Shown here in pieces: positions 44,790 to 56,021 of a DNA stretch of 64,000 nt. Both the position numbers and the translations under genes were made by a program. The DNA is from Tillus elongatus (taxonomy: Eukaryota; Arthropoda; Insecta; Coleoptera; Cleridae): the NCBI GenBank assembly GCA_964006375.1, contig OZ023267.1, positions 20,016,739 through 20,080,738 of the forward strand. The letters are read 5' to 3'. Below the pieces are notes generated by a model that was given only the letters and a program-made list of their open reading frames with translations, searched no databases and was not told where the DNA came from. Positions within the stretch are counted from its first letter, which is position 1. Every line of letters starts with the position of its first letter.

Positions 44790-47700
44790 AACATTTCTTT
44801 CTTCTTCAAGTGCCGTCTCCTCTTAGAAGGTTGGCTATCATCATGGCTACTCTCACTTTTGATGCTGCAGCTCTGAACAACTCAACGGTACTACAGTTGT
44901 ACCATTTTCTCAGGTTATTTAGCCAGGAAATACGTCTTCTTCCTCTGTTTCTCTTTCCCCGTATCTTTCCCTGCATAATATTCTGCAACAATACATATTT
45001 CTCTCCTCTCATCACGTGGCCCAGATATTGCAGTTTCCTTATCTTAATTGGGGTTAATATCTCTTTTTCTTTTCTCATTCTTCCCAGTACCTGCTCATTT
45101 GTTACCATGTCTACCCAACATATCCTCAAGATCCTTCTATATGACCACATCTCAAATGCCTCCAGTCGATCACTTATATATTTCTTTAACGTCCATGATG
45201 CCATCCCATATAGCAACACCCAGAAAACGCAGCATCTCAATATTCTGCTTCTAAGTTGTAAGTTAAGATCTCTACTGCATAACACGCTTCTCATTCTGTT
45301 AAATATGGTTCTGGCTTGTCCAATTCTTGATTTAATTTCTTCAGTGTGCTCATTACTTTCATTGACAGTTGTTCCCAGGTTCCTGTACTTACTGACTTTC
45401 TCTACTAGTTCTCCATTGATCCATATGTTTTCCTGTTGCTGAACTGATTTTGTAATGGTCATAAATTTGGTCTTTTTGATATTTAAGGTAAGTCCGCTCT
45501 CCTCGATACTCGTCACTACTTGATCTACTAAGCTCTGTACATATTCTATTGTTTCGGCAATGAGTATGGTATCGTCTGCATACCGGATATTGTTAATGGG
45601 TATTCCATTGATCTTTACTCCTATTGTTCTTTCTTCCAGCGCTCTCTGAATGATTTCTTCCGAGTAAAGATTAAATAATAGCGGCGAAAGAACACATACT
45701 TGTCTTACACCACGTTGTATTTTTACTTAATCTGAGAGTTCATTGTCCACCTTGATATTAGCCGTCTGGCTGTAGTATAAATTATTTATTATTCTAATAT
45801 CTTTCACGTCTATATTTTTACTTTTAAGTAACTGAATGAGGTGGTTCTGGCGGACTCTATCAAATGCTTTGTTGTAGTCAAAGAAACATACATACATCGG
45901 CTGATTGATGTCCATGCATCTTTGAGTCAAGACATTGAAGGCAAACAAGGCTCCTCTTGTTCCCATTGCATTTCTGAAGCCAAATTGGGTTTTGCTAATA
46001 TATTGTTCTAATTTCCTAAAAATTCTCTGATGTATTATCTTAAGGAATATTTTGAGAGCGTGACTCATTAGACTGATGGTTCGGTGGTCGCTACATTCTT
46101 TTGCATTAACCTTTTTTGGTAATGTAATGAAGGTCGATCTAAGCCATTCGCGGGGAATGATTCCTGTATTGTATATTGTGTTAAATAGTTCCACCAATAT
46201 GCCCATTTGATCTTCTGTGATTAGTTTAATTATTTCTGCTGAAATTTCGTCGGGTCCTGGAGCTTTATTAGACTTTGCCATTTTTACCGCGTGCCTTACC
46301 TCTTCCTTTGTTATTGCTGGGCCCAAATCTCCTTCTGTAATCTCTTTTACTTTTTCTTGTTGTCTGTCATCGTCGAATTGTTCCTGGATATACTCCTTCC
46401 ATCTTGCCAGCTTCCCTGCAGTGTCTGGGATTATTTTGCCATCTCGGTCCAGCAAAACATTGCTTTGGTTTTGCCTTTTTATACCAGCCAGCTCCCTAAT
46501 TTTTTATAGAGTTTAAGATCATCGTGTTTCATTGTCAAATCTTGTATCTCCGCACATATTTCTCTGTACCACTTTTCTTTGGCTTCACGTATTCTCTTTC
46601 TTATCTCACTATGTATATGGTTATATGCATTGTTGTCTATGTTTTTGTACGTTCTTCTTTCTTCCATAAGTTTTAAAACTTCGTCAGTTATCCATGGTTT
46701 TTGTTTGTGAACAGTATTATTTGTTTGCAGTAACTCTTTTGTTGAAGTCTTTATCGTGGTTTTGATGGTATCTCATATTATGTTTGGATCTTCATTCGGT
46801 TCAGCTCTGATCTTACTTAGTTCGTTGTTAATATTCTTGGTCAACTGTTCTCTCATTATTGGGCTATTAAAGTTTAAGGTTTGTAGATGTATTTGTTTTG
46901 TTGGGATTTTGGTTTTTTCACTCGTACTCTGAGCCTTACTATTACTGGATTATGATATGTTGCTGAAATCTACTCCACGATAAACCTTAGCCGACATTAT
47001 GGAGTTTCGGTACCTTTTATTAATTAAGACCTAATCAATTTGATTCCTAACTATGTGTTTGGTGTTATCAGTGGGTGATTTCCAAGTATAAAGCCTCCTA
47101 TCAGGCAGTTTAAAGTATGCGTTTGTAATCACTTTGTCTTGCTCTTGGCAGAACTGTGTCAATCTCTCCCCCCTTTCATTTCTTGTGCCCAACCCAAAAT
47201 CACCAATAAGATCTTCTACTTTCCCCTTTCCAACTTTTGCGTTGAAGTCGCCCATTATTATCGTTATATCCCTTTTCTTTGTGACATCCGGAGCTTGTTG
47301 AATTTCATTATAGAACTGTTCTATTTCTTCTTCACTCTTATCGGAAGTGGGGGAGTATACTTGAATGATGTTAAGTTTCTTTGGGTTGCTGTTGTTGCTC
47401 TTATCATCATTACTCTATCTGAGATGGGGATGAAGCCAGTTATAGCTTGACAAAAGTTACCTTCTACCATAATCGCTACTCCGTTTCGGTGATTTGCGTC
47501 GTTGTTACCCGAGTAGTAAATCTTTTACTGATTAATCTTCATTTCGCCGAAATTAGGCACTAGATGGCCTTCACTGAGTACCATGATATTCACATTCAGT
47601 CGCTGCATTTCTTGAAGCACGTTGTGAATGTTACCTGCTTTGATGTTCCATGTACCGATCCTTATGTCTCTTTCCTTTTTCTTAGCTGCATGGAAAACTG

Positions 47701-47950
47701 CCCCCCCCCCCCCCTCCAGCCCGGAGATCCGAATAGGGGACTAGAAACTCCGGAATTTTTCGCCTTAAACTCAGCCACTTGATTAACTAGGGATATCCAT
47801 TTGGATCTTTACTGCAGTGGTTTCCCGTTGCCTTCTGCATCTTCCTGCCGTTCACCATTCATTGGTTTCTCCGCCTTTAGAGATGATTTCTCATCTCAAG
47901 GGCAAGAATGGAGGACTAGCAACCCAAAATGAAGCTTCTAAAACTCATAT
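44790..47950 (-). mobile_element. RTE-clade non-LTR retrotransposon, near full length
   Basis: Minus strand. The 5' untranslated part (about 47700-47950) reads in reverse GGTGAACGGCAGGAAGATGC and AAGGCAACGGGAAACCACTG, familiar from insect RTE elements. The single ORF follows to 44806, and a short A/G-rich 3' end reaches about 44790. A run of 14 C at 47700-47714 on the plus strand sits just before the coding start. Full length for the clade is about 3.2 kb, so little is missing; decay is by point lesions. Confidence 0.88.
44806..47690 (-). pseudogene. RTE ORF: APE endonuclease plus reverse transcriptase
   Basis: Endonuclease: IRIGTWNIKAGNIHNVLQEM, RLNVNIMVLSEGHL, NGVAIMVEGNFCQAI, MGDFNAKVGKG. 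RT: KAPGPDEISAEIIK, LMSHALKIFLKIIHQRI, motif A CFFDYNKAFDRV, RQVCVLSPLLFNLYSEE, motif C IRYADDTILIAE, then the RTE C-terminus YRRILRICWVDMVTNEQVL and IRKLQYLGHVMRG. Lesions: TAA at 47525-47527, TAG near 47028-47030, a frame change near 46975 that removes the DHN site, a one-base loss in an A run near 46502, and TAA at 45727-45729. The protein would nick DNA and prime reverse transcription in place; this copy cannot encode it. Confidence 0.9.
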
Positions 47951-48544
47951 CCTGTTTTACATAGGTAAATCCATTGACACTTATCAAATGTAAGATATAG
48001 TTCGTTGGCCTGTCCAGGCGAATGCAATTTTTGAGAGAAAATGTGTGCTTTCTTCCATAAAAACGTTTAAACAAATAAAGTTATTTTATCACTAGGGAAT
48101 TTGCAAATTTTCCTTTTCTATTTTATTGTACGCAATAAAAGGAACATTTTGACATATCACAAGTGCGTAATACAGATTGTTTAACTCTAGAAAATAACTA
48201 TCTGAAAATGCATAGATACAGAAAATTTAAAACGCGCGCATGCAGAAACGATAGCAAAACAAATGGCTACCTGTCAAATGGTATACCGAATGTGTAGGAC
48301 AAACAGTAGTGATTAGCGGTTTTGTACGTATGTGAAACTGTTTAATAGTGTTTCTTTGCGTTTTTCTTGACTCTACTTCATTAATTTGATAACAGTACCG
48401 ATTTTCAATGGAAAAATGTGTGCCTCTAAACTTGCTTCTGCGTTACTAGTTGTAACCGTCTTCCTAAGTCTTTCGTTATAAGGTTGTGACAACTCTTTAA
48501 ACTATTTTTCTCCTCGTTAATCATTTTTGCTGGCGGGTGTTTAT
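47951..48544. other. No gene seen
   Basis: Spacer with no recognised motif. Confidence 0.5.
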
Positions 48545-48660
48545 GAGCATCATCTGATGACGCTAACTTGGTTAGTGAAACAATCGTCAGGTTTTTTTTA
48601 ATGTGTTGTGGTAATTTGGGTTCTCCAAGTGTGCTTATCAGTGCTCGTCACAGGTTTCAA
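48545..48660 (+). mobile_element. Penelope-like element end remnant
   Basis: ATTTGGGTTCTCCAAGTGTG and CTTATCAGTGCTC match the 3' end of the element at 29095-29125. Upstream is a hammerhead-like motif CTGATGA with a 7-bp stem (48554-48588). No coding part remains. Confidence 0.7.
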
Positions 48661-48721
48661 TCTTCACTTAGTTAGGGTTACTTATACACTAGTTCAAGTA
48701 ACCCTGTTGGTACACTAGTAC

Positions 48722-50792
48722 ACTTTTTTTATTATATATATTTCAACAACATACCACGAGGGCTTACAGCCTAAATACAATTGTACCGTAGGTGCCGACA
48801 ACGGGAAAAGAGGCAACTTGTTAATTCTGGACTTGCGCCGGCAAGGAATTCCACAACTTGGAAGTCATCGGGACAAAAGAGCGGGCATAACAAGATGTTC
48901 TATGTCTGGTGACCTGGACGGTAAAAGAGGGCATTCGCTCTCTTCCCCTGGTAGATCTGTTGGGGGCAGCAGGTGGAGGGACTATGGAAGAAAGCCCCTC
49001 TGAGCAGTGCCCGTGCAGATATCTATAAAAGGGAGAGAGAGGTCACGAACGGCACGTCGGTGGTCAAGGGATGGCAGCCTTTGGGTGAGGGTAGGGTCGC
49101 CGATGAGACGTAAGGCTCTCTTCTGAATGGAGTTCAGGATAGCGAGTGTAGAAGCGGCAGTGGCATCCCAGCTGTGGAAGCAGTATTCGAGGTTTGGCCT
49201 TATTTGTGAGGTATATAAGGTATAGAGATTAGCTGGTGAAAAGTATTTGCGAGCCCGGAAGAGGAAACCTAATATCTTAGCAGCCGCGTCTGCAATTGAT
49301 GTGACATGTTGGTGCCAATTGAGATTTCGATTCCCAAAAATGCCAACAAGTGAAAAGGACTCATTACTTTGAATAACTTGGTTGTTCATTGTGATGGGTC
49401 TCGGGCTGGTGTATCTCTTATTAGAAAGAAAGAAAGACTGAGATTTGGTGGGGTTGAATTGTACAAGATTCTACTTTCCCAGTCTAATATTTTTTGGAAA
49501 TCCACGGAGACAGAACCCTCCATGAGTCTGCGATCCTCACCAAAGAGACAGGCTTAGAATATTGTATATTTGATGGGAGGGTGCTGTCGTCCGCGTAACT
49601 GTGAACTGGGTTGGATGTACTAGAGAGGAGGTCATTGATGTGGAGAAGAAACAAAGTAGGGGCTAATGCTGAACCTTGAGGCACTCCTGCATTAATTGGA
49701 TACAGTTTAGAGGAATGGCCATCCACGGCAACAAAAATGCTCCGGTTGGAGAGGAAATTTGCCGTCCAGGTACATAGTTTTGGTGGTAGGCGATAGACCG
49801 GAAGTTTGTTAAGCAGCGCTGCGTGCCAGACCCGGTCGAATGCTATTGATATATCTGGAGCGACAATCTGGGATTCACCGTGTAGTTCCATAGACTTGTT
49901 ACAAGAATGGGTGACAAATGAAAGTAGGTCGGTAGTTGATCTGCGCTTGCGGAATCCATACTGTCTCTCGTGGACTAGACTGTGTTTTTCAAGAAATTTT
50001 AGTAAATCGGTGTTTATTTACTTTTCCATCACTTTAGAGACGACTGAAACGAGAGAAATAGGCCTGTAGTTGCTGGGAAGCGCTTTGGATCCTTTCTTGG
50101 GGACGGGTTGTACTCGAGCAGTTTTCCAGTTACTAGCGAATATGCCTCTATTGTAAGATGTCTGAAACAGACGAGTCAGGACAGGAGCAAGTTCTGGTGC
50201 GCATTTTTTGAGAATAATTGCTGGGATCTCGTCAAGACCAGAGGCTTTCCTGGTATTAAGAGAAGAGAGCATTTTTCGTACCTTTTTAGTTTTGAAAATG
50301 ATATCCGTCATTTAATGCGCGACATTGGGGACTATTGGTGGTTGAACATTTGGAGGTGGGTTAAGAGTCGAATTGCTGGCGAACAACGAGACAAAAAGTT
50401 CTGCCTTGCCCAGGGCGGTAGAAGAAATGTCATCCCCTGAGGCAAGTTTTTTTTGATGTGAGTTTTTTGCCACAGAAAGAATGCGGACATAGCGGTTTCT
50501 TGCGTCGTTAAATGCTTGACGATTTTCTTGACTGGGATTGTGTAGAAGCGTTTTGTGAGCTTTGACCTTTTCAAGTCTGGCTTTGTCACAGGATTTAGAA
50601 AACCAGGACTTTTTAGTGGCTGAGGAGGTTTTCTGTGTACGAGGAATAAATAATTCTATGCCAGCTTGGATACTTTCGGTGACGTTTTGTGAGATATCAG
50701 AGGGGTCAGGATGAGAGAGACAGACAGACGCCCATGAAAATAAGGAAAAGTAATCCCGCATTTCGTTCCAGTTCGCGGAGTTGTAGTGCAAA
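48722..50792 (-). pseudogene. Jockey-like RT, copy 2 of family J
   Basis: Minus strand, longer than copy 1 but split by several frame changes. In coding order: RNYVRI-type linker (TRNRYVRILSVAKNSHQKK region at 50312-50791), ASGDDISSTALGKAELFVSL, LNTRKASGLDEIPAIILKK, NYRPISLVSVVSKVMEK, motif A PDISIAFDRVWHAA, motif B GVPQGSALAPTLF, motif C SYADDSTLP, and LNWHQHVTSIADAAAKILGF to IDICTGTAQRGFLP. The 5' side is cut at the HYNSANW block just after the endonuclease. Short deletions near 49550, 49470 and 50000 break the frame. Confidence 0.87.
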
Positions 50793-51467
50793 CACTGTAT
50801 TATTTTAGTGCTAATGAATTATAATTAATCAATAATTAGAGAGATTGATGTTTTTCCCATAAAGGTTTAATAGGTGCCCAAATTTAATATTCTAACTTAA
50901 TAGAAAATTGTATTATTAAAATCTGACAAATGTTTATGAAAATTTGCTACCATAACAGATAAATTGTTTAAATCCTTGTTCACAGACACATTGTAGCTTG
51001 CATGTTGAGCTCTGCAACGTCGATTGGTTTTTTTTATGGAACAGCCTGTTTGTATTCTTCAATGGAATTAATTATAAGGGTAATTGCCTTAAGAATTTCT
51101 CTCACTGTCATTTAAAACAATGGAGGCTGCAGTTTATATCTCAAACTACTTGATCTCTATCAACTCACTAGCTAATAATTAATTATTGTTATAATAATTA
51201 TAATTAACGTCTAGGTCTGCGGGGTACACGTTTTTATTGAAAACGGAAACCCCACTAAACTTACCTAATTTATTTAATTATGTGTTTTTTACTAACTAAT
51301 TTTTATTAGAGGGGGTTAATTAATATACGTAACAAGGTTGGTTCTATTGTGGTGATTTTGTTTTTTGGCAAATTTTTATAAAAAGGTCACAATTTTCAAA
51401 AATTTCTTCATGTGAGCGAAAAAGCATTCCATATTAGGTGTCAAATTTAAACACACACACACATCCA

Positions 51468-51470
<3 letters not shown>
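50793..51470. other. No gene; HLE end remnants
   Basis: ATGAAAATTTGCTACCATAAC at 50937-50957 is a remnant of the HLE foldback end. At 51395-51420 a reversed 3' module trace (TTTCTTCATGTGAGCG) precedes the next TA array. Confidence 0.5.

Positions 51471-51546
<76 letters not shown>
51471..51546. repeat. (TA)n microsatellite
   Basis: About 76 bp, preceded by an ACAC run. Confidence 0.97.
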
Positions 51547-51550
<4 letters not shown>

Positions 51551-52015
51551 GTGTCCTGATTATACTTCAAAATATTGGGGGTAGTTTGTATAACATTTTT
51601 CATTTTAAGGTCGTGATACTGAGATACAGGCTGCTAAACTTTTTACGCTTAAAGCGAATTTCCTTAATTATCTGTAAAACGGCTGAAGATAACATTTTCA
51701 AAATTTGTACACGAGCATATAAAGAAAAACTCAAAATTTGATTTATTATGTGAAGCAGCGGCGCGCGTGGGGACTCTCTGAGGGTGATAATTTAGCAAGA
51801 AATATGTTAAAAGTCAAAATTTCTAACATTTTCCACCGTTGTTAAAAAACTCAGACTAATACAAAAATAAGGTATACTGGTAGAAATACCATAGCATGTA
51901 CACTTTTCGAGAAAAATGGAGTTAAAATTGTTTGTTCACTAAAGACGCACAAGTATTAATTTAGATTTTTAAACTGGAAGTTTACATTACTATAGATACT
52001 ATTTGTTTTCGAATA
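51547..52015. other. Unclassified repeat-like stretch
   Basis: Begins AAGGGTGTCCTGATTATAC right after the TA array and contains GAAGCAGCGGCGCGCGTGGG. It has the style of a DNA transposon end, but no partner end was found. Confidence 0.35.
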
Positions 52016-52925
52016 GGGCTGGTCCGCGTCTTTGCTGCCCCGATAGCACTTCAGCATTTGGCTTATTGTGAATGCATTTGTCTTCTCTACTCCACCCATT
52101 CCAAAATCACTGTGCTTTCAACTAGCCTGTACAGCAATTGGTAGGGTGAAGTTTTATATTACCCTGTCTCCGGTCTAGGCTGTCCGTAGATCAGATGTCT
52201 TTTGCGGTCGAGAGCTTTACACTCGCACAAGATGTGCTGGGCTGATTCCTCCCCCTCCCCGCAGAGTCTGTATGCCACGTCCCCGTCAAACCGGCCCATT
52301 TTATGCAGGAGTTTCTTGACGGCCATGTGTCCCGTCAAGAGTCCTGTTATGTTCCTCACCTGTCCTCTGCTAAGATTTAGCAACCCCACAGCTCTCTTTG
52401 AACTGGGTTCCTCTATTACTGACTTCCCATGTCTGAACCCTGGGCAGTCTGCCCAGTACACCTTATGTTTGTTGCTGACCCAGGACTCACGGATCCTCTG
52501 GCAGTGCTCTTCGTCATGCTCAGGACCGGTTCTGGTCCCATAAATAGTTCTGCTGACTTTGTTTTCCGGCAATTTCCCATCCGTTATCATCTCTATTTTG
52601 CTCATTTGTCTGTCTAGTGCAGTATCCGCAAGTCTCATTATTCTATTCTCAATTAAAGTTTTGGAACTCTTTTGTACTCTCATCTCTCGGACCTGTATGC
52701 CTAAATCTCGGGTTTCCTTTGTACAGGCTTCGACATCGCTTTTTCTCGTCTTGGCTTCTCTCGCACTTTTGTTGTCTGCTACATCTAGCATTTCTTGCAG
52801 CCATTTTTGCATATCCCTACGCATGATCTGCCCTATGTGCTTGCTTCGTTTCTTTTCCGCTTCCTTAACTTCAGATTTTGCTTTTAAGACTTCTCGAGAG
52901 TCTTGCTGAGGCTCTTTATAGAGTT
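52016..52925 (-). pseudogene. Non-LTR element with ORF1-like start fused to ORF2 end
   Basis: One open frame runs from about 52920 to a stop at 52159. The N-terminal 110 or so codons are charged and coiled-coil-like (VLKAKSEVKEAEKKRSKHIG, RRDMQKWLQEMLDVADNK), as in retrotransposon gag/ORF1 proteins. It then switches at VSRTIYGTRT to the ORF2 C-terminus shared with 56722-57299: LLNLSRGQVRNITGLLTGHM and a zinc-knuckle-like CGEGEESAQHILCEC. The RT and endonuclease are missing, so it looks like an in-frame internal deletion. The 3' end (about 52016) matches the insert at 4797. It is either a non-autonomous derivative or a chance fusion. Confidence 0.7.
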
Positions 52926-53269
52926 ACCAAGCCTTATAGGTTTTACATAAAGGTCGAATCCTGTGTTACATTCCTGCGGTAGCTGGCTGATGATTGAGAG
53001 TGGCCTGCCTGGCTACCTTAAACTCCGATCGGTACTGTGCCATCTGAGAAACCCTGCACCGTAATGTGTTTTCCGTTTTCATAGCTCATTTCATCATGTG
53101 TATTTACACATGGATGGATTTCCATCTGGGAGGAGAAAGGAAAAGCTGGAAAATGAATGAACCTAGCCCTCGGTTAACCTAATAGTGTGGGGTTCGGAGA
53201 AGCAGAAGAGTTGTCCATGAAAGGCCATATAAGAAAGATCAAATAGAATGAGTGAGTCCTAAGAATAGT
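52926..53269. other. No clear gene
   Basis: May hold further 5' sequence of the element at 52016 (AGTGGCCTGCCTGGCTACC in reverse). No firm motif. Confidence 0.35.
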
Positions 53270-53532
53270 TGTGACGGTTCTAAGCATCACCTTCAAAAAC
53301 TTTAAAGCTTATTGCTCAGACATAATTAAATAAATGGTGACACCGACTATAAGTATATTTACAGCAATGAATTGGGAAAGAGACTATCATAAAATATTAG
53401 AGAAAGAACTTGAAATTTTATGCTTAGTTAAATATTTCCAACTTGCTTGTTGTTATCAGCCTTATCTTTATCAGCATATTTCTTTTGTATGAGCAATACT
53501 ATTTAAATATTTGAAAGTTTAGAACCGTCACA
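53270..53532 (-). mobile_element. Ty3/gypsy-type LTR
   Basis: 263 bp that starts TGTGACGGTTCTAA on the minus strand at 53532 and ends TTAGAACCGTCACA at 53270, the TG...CA form with an inverted 14-bp end. Directly 5' of it on the minus strand is a purine-rich tract (AAGAGAATTGGGAAG), as expected for a polypurine tract before a 3' LTR. The integrase remnant lies upstream in the same orientation, so this is likely the 3' LTR. The matching 5' LTR was not found. Confidence 0.78.
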
Positions 53533-53689
53533 CTTCCCAATTCTCTTGGACAGAGGTAAACCTTCAAAGATTTATTGATAAACCAAGTTGAAGGATAGGT
53601 AACCTGAAGAACAACCTGTCCATGACAGCATACCAGTCAAAAGACCCAAGCAACTTGGAGAAGAGCCAGGTATCGTAGACACTGGTACA

Positions 53690-54130
53690 TACTGGAACGT
53701 TAAAAGATTGAAAGCCCGAAAGACTATCAAACCATTGTCGAGGCAAGTCAAAAGATTGGTAGTTTGAGAAACTACCAACCCGTAGGCAACGCAAGGTAAA
53801 AAGATTCATAGTTTGAGAAACTACCAACCCGTAGGCAACGCAAGGTAAAAAGATTCATAGTTTGAGAAACTACCAACCCGTAGGCAACGCAAGGTAAAAA
53901 GATTCATAGTTTGAGGAACTATCAATCCGTAATTAGAGCAAGTTAAAAGATTCATAGTTTGGGAAACTATCAACCCCTAGTCAAGTCAAGTTAAAATATT
54001 TATTGTTTGAGGAACTATCAACCCGTAGTCAACGAATAGTAAAAAGATTGGTAGTTTGAGGAACTATCAACCCGTAGTCAAAGCAAGTTAAAAGATCGAT
54101 AGTTTGAGGAACTATCAACCCGTAGTCACC
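53690..54130. repeat. Tandem repeats of 48-49 bp with small hairpins
   Basis: About eight to nine units between the integrase remnant and the LTR. Starts of AGTTTGAG fall at 53761, 53810, 53859, 53908 and 53956. Each unit holds a short palindrome, TAGTTT-GAG-AAACTA or GATAGTT-TGAG-GAACTATC. Confidence 0.92.
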
Positions 54131-54159
54131 GCCCCCATTCTATCCACAACCTGAATAGA

Positions 54160-54750
54160 ATAGTTTCAGATCCTGTAAATGCTAGACCCGTATGCAGCGT
54201 CCTATTGCATCTGATATCTCATAGGAGCAGGAACCAATCTGTTTGACAATCGTATACGGTCCGATATAAGGTGGGTATAATCCGGTCTTAATCCCTCTAG
54301 CCTCATTCTAAATAACTTTATTCTTGTTCCAAACCTTGTCACCAACGTTATATTCGGCAGGTCTAGGTCGAAGATTATAATCATGCCCATTTCTTTCTTG
54401 GGCAGCCTCTGTCCGAATTTTTATAGTGCTACACATTTTCTGAAAACCCTCTCGCCGTTTCTCGGCTTCGTTGTGGATTTAATTGGGGTCAGAGTTCTGA
54501 TCTTCCAGCGATATATTATGCTCCCTTCCGTCTCCAACGTAACTTCTTCAGAAGTTGGCGTAATATGGGGTAAAACTAGTTAGTTCACTCTTTTCTGTTT
54601 TGAGCACAAATCCTATGGCAGCAAGTTGTTGATCCCAGTTTTTATGAGTGTCTCCTACATTGGTGGAAATCATTGTCTTGATAACACGATTGTATCGCTC
54701 GACTGGGTGCGTCTCAGGATGGTAATTGACTGTGTAGTGAGTTTTGGCGT
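54160..54750 (-). pseudogene. Ty3/gypsy integrase C-terminus, broken
   Basis: Minus strand: NYHPETHPVERYNRVIKTMI, the usual end of the integrase core, then WDQQLAAIGFVLKTEKSEL and TSFTPYYANF, DYNLRPRPAEYNVGDKVW and the GPY/F-type IGPYTIVKQIG. At least three in-frame stops interrupt it. Catalytic DDE residues lie upstream and are absent. Protease, RT and RNase H were not found; the element is internally truncated upstream near 54790. Confidence 0.85.
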
Positions 54751-56021
54751 TATATTTCCTACATAATTATTGGAATTTTCTACTACGATGTAGCCGAATC
54801 TGTTCTAAGATGCTCCACGTGTGCAACCCTTGAAACAAAGACTAACTCAGCTGGGTATCCCGCATGCTCGCCACGCACGTATTATCTACAATCTGTGGTC
54901 CACTGCGGGGCACTTCTCTACCATACAGTTAGTTTAGCGACAGATACCGATGAATGCAACTTCGTTGTCGAAATACGTGTCTAACGCATCTCTCTCTCTC
55001 TCCTTCTTGTAACGATTCACTTCTTATCTGGAATCATTACTGGTTCAAAATACACTTAGAAAGCCCCCAAGTATCTAAATAATACCAAAAACCCTATCTA
55101 TAATAAATATTTCAAGGTTTAGGTTTCAAATTTTGATGAAAATTCGCTAAGAAATTCTGCATCGTAAGAACCGTACTGAATTCCCTATAATATACGTCGA
55201 AATCTAAATATTGAAAGACGTTGCATTTTTTGTTGGGCAAAATGAATATCTCTATTGTCCTGAGATTCTAGATAAATAACAGAAGCTGACGTAATTATGA
55301 TGAAATATAGAAAATCTGTTACCAAACGAACGGACGAGTCCATTATTGTGGATGTGTGTATACAAGACGTCTTGACTTCGCCAACGATTGGAGGTTTCGT
55401 TTTATCTCTTTCGAAAAATGGAGGCTAGAAAGAGCTCGCGCACAGCCACCAACGGTCACGGTAAGAATTTTTGCGTGCAGCGGTTAGGAATTGCAGAACT
55501 CGACACATTAGCAGAGAGTCTCTGCCTGGCGCTGGTCGAGTAAACACCCCTTAGTTTCGGTGGCTATTAAATTATCTTAAAAGGGGGTAAAAAAATCCTT
55601 TATGTTATCTGTACTACCTAATGATTATTGTCAGTGATTGTTAAAAGTAATTTAAACAATTTTCGACTGTTGATTTCTTGCCTTAACCAGAAAGACTTCC
55701 TGGTTATTACCTAACTTTAAGTCAATTGGCAGAGAATTTCACTTGGGCCAACTCACGTTTTAAATTGCGATTTGCAAAGTTTCCGTCAAGAGAATTCAGA
55801 ACATCGACATAGTTGTCAAATGGTTTCCTAATATTGGAGCAATAAGTCCACCAACCTAATTGGAGTCTGTGAACCTGTCTCAGGTGCTCATAGTTGATCC
55901 CACTTGGAAGGTATCTTCATAGGGTCATCAGGTAACTCAATACAGGAACCTTGGGTGAATCCGGTAGAAATTTTCATGCAAGCAATCCAATATATGAAAC
56001 CTCATAACTTGAACTTTCCAA
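54751..56021. other. No gene seen
   Basis: Mixed spacer with a short (CT)n run near 54990. I found no coding motif or recognised repeat. Confidence 0.5.

Noticed and set aside
44810..45442. 210-codon plus-strand open frame
   Set aside because: It lies antisense to the RTE reverse transcriptase C-terminus, which has clear family motifs; the antisense frame has none.
52202..52909. Plus-strand open frames over 100 codons
   Set aside because: Antisense shadows of the non-LTR ORF on the minus strand.
53690..54130. CRISPR-like array
   Set aside because: Units are contiguous 48-49-bp tandem repeats with no unique spacers, in an animal genome next to an LTR.
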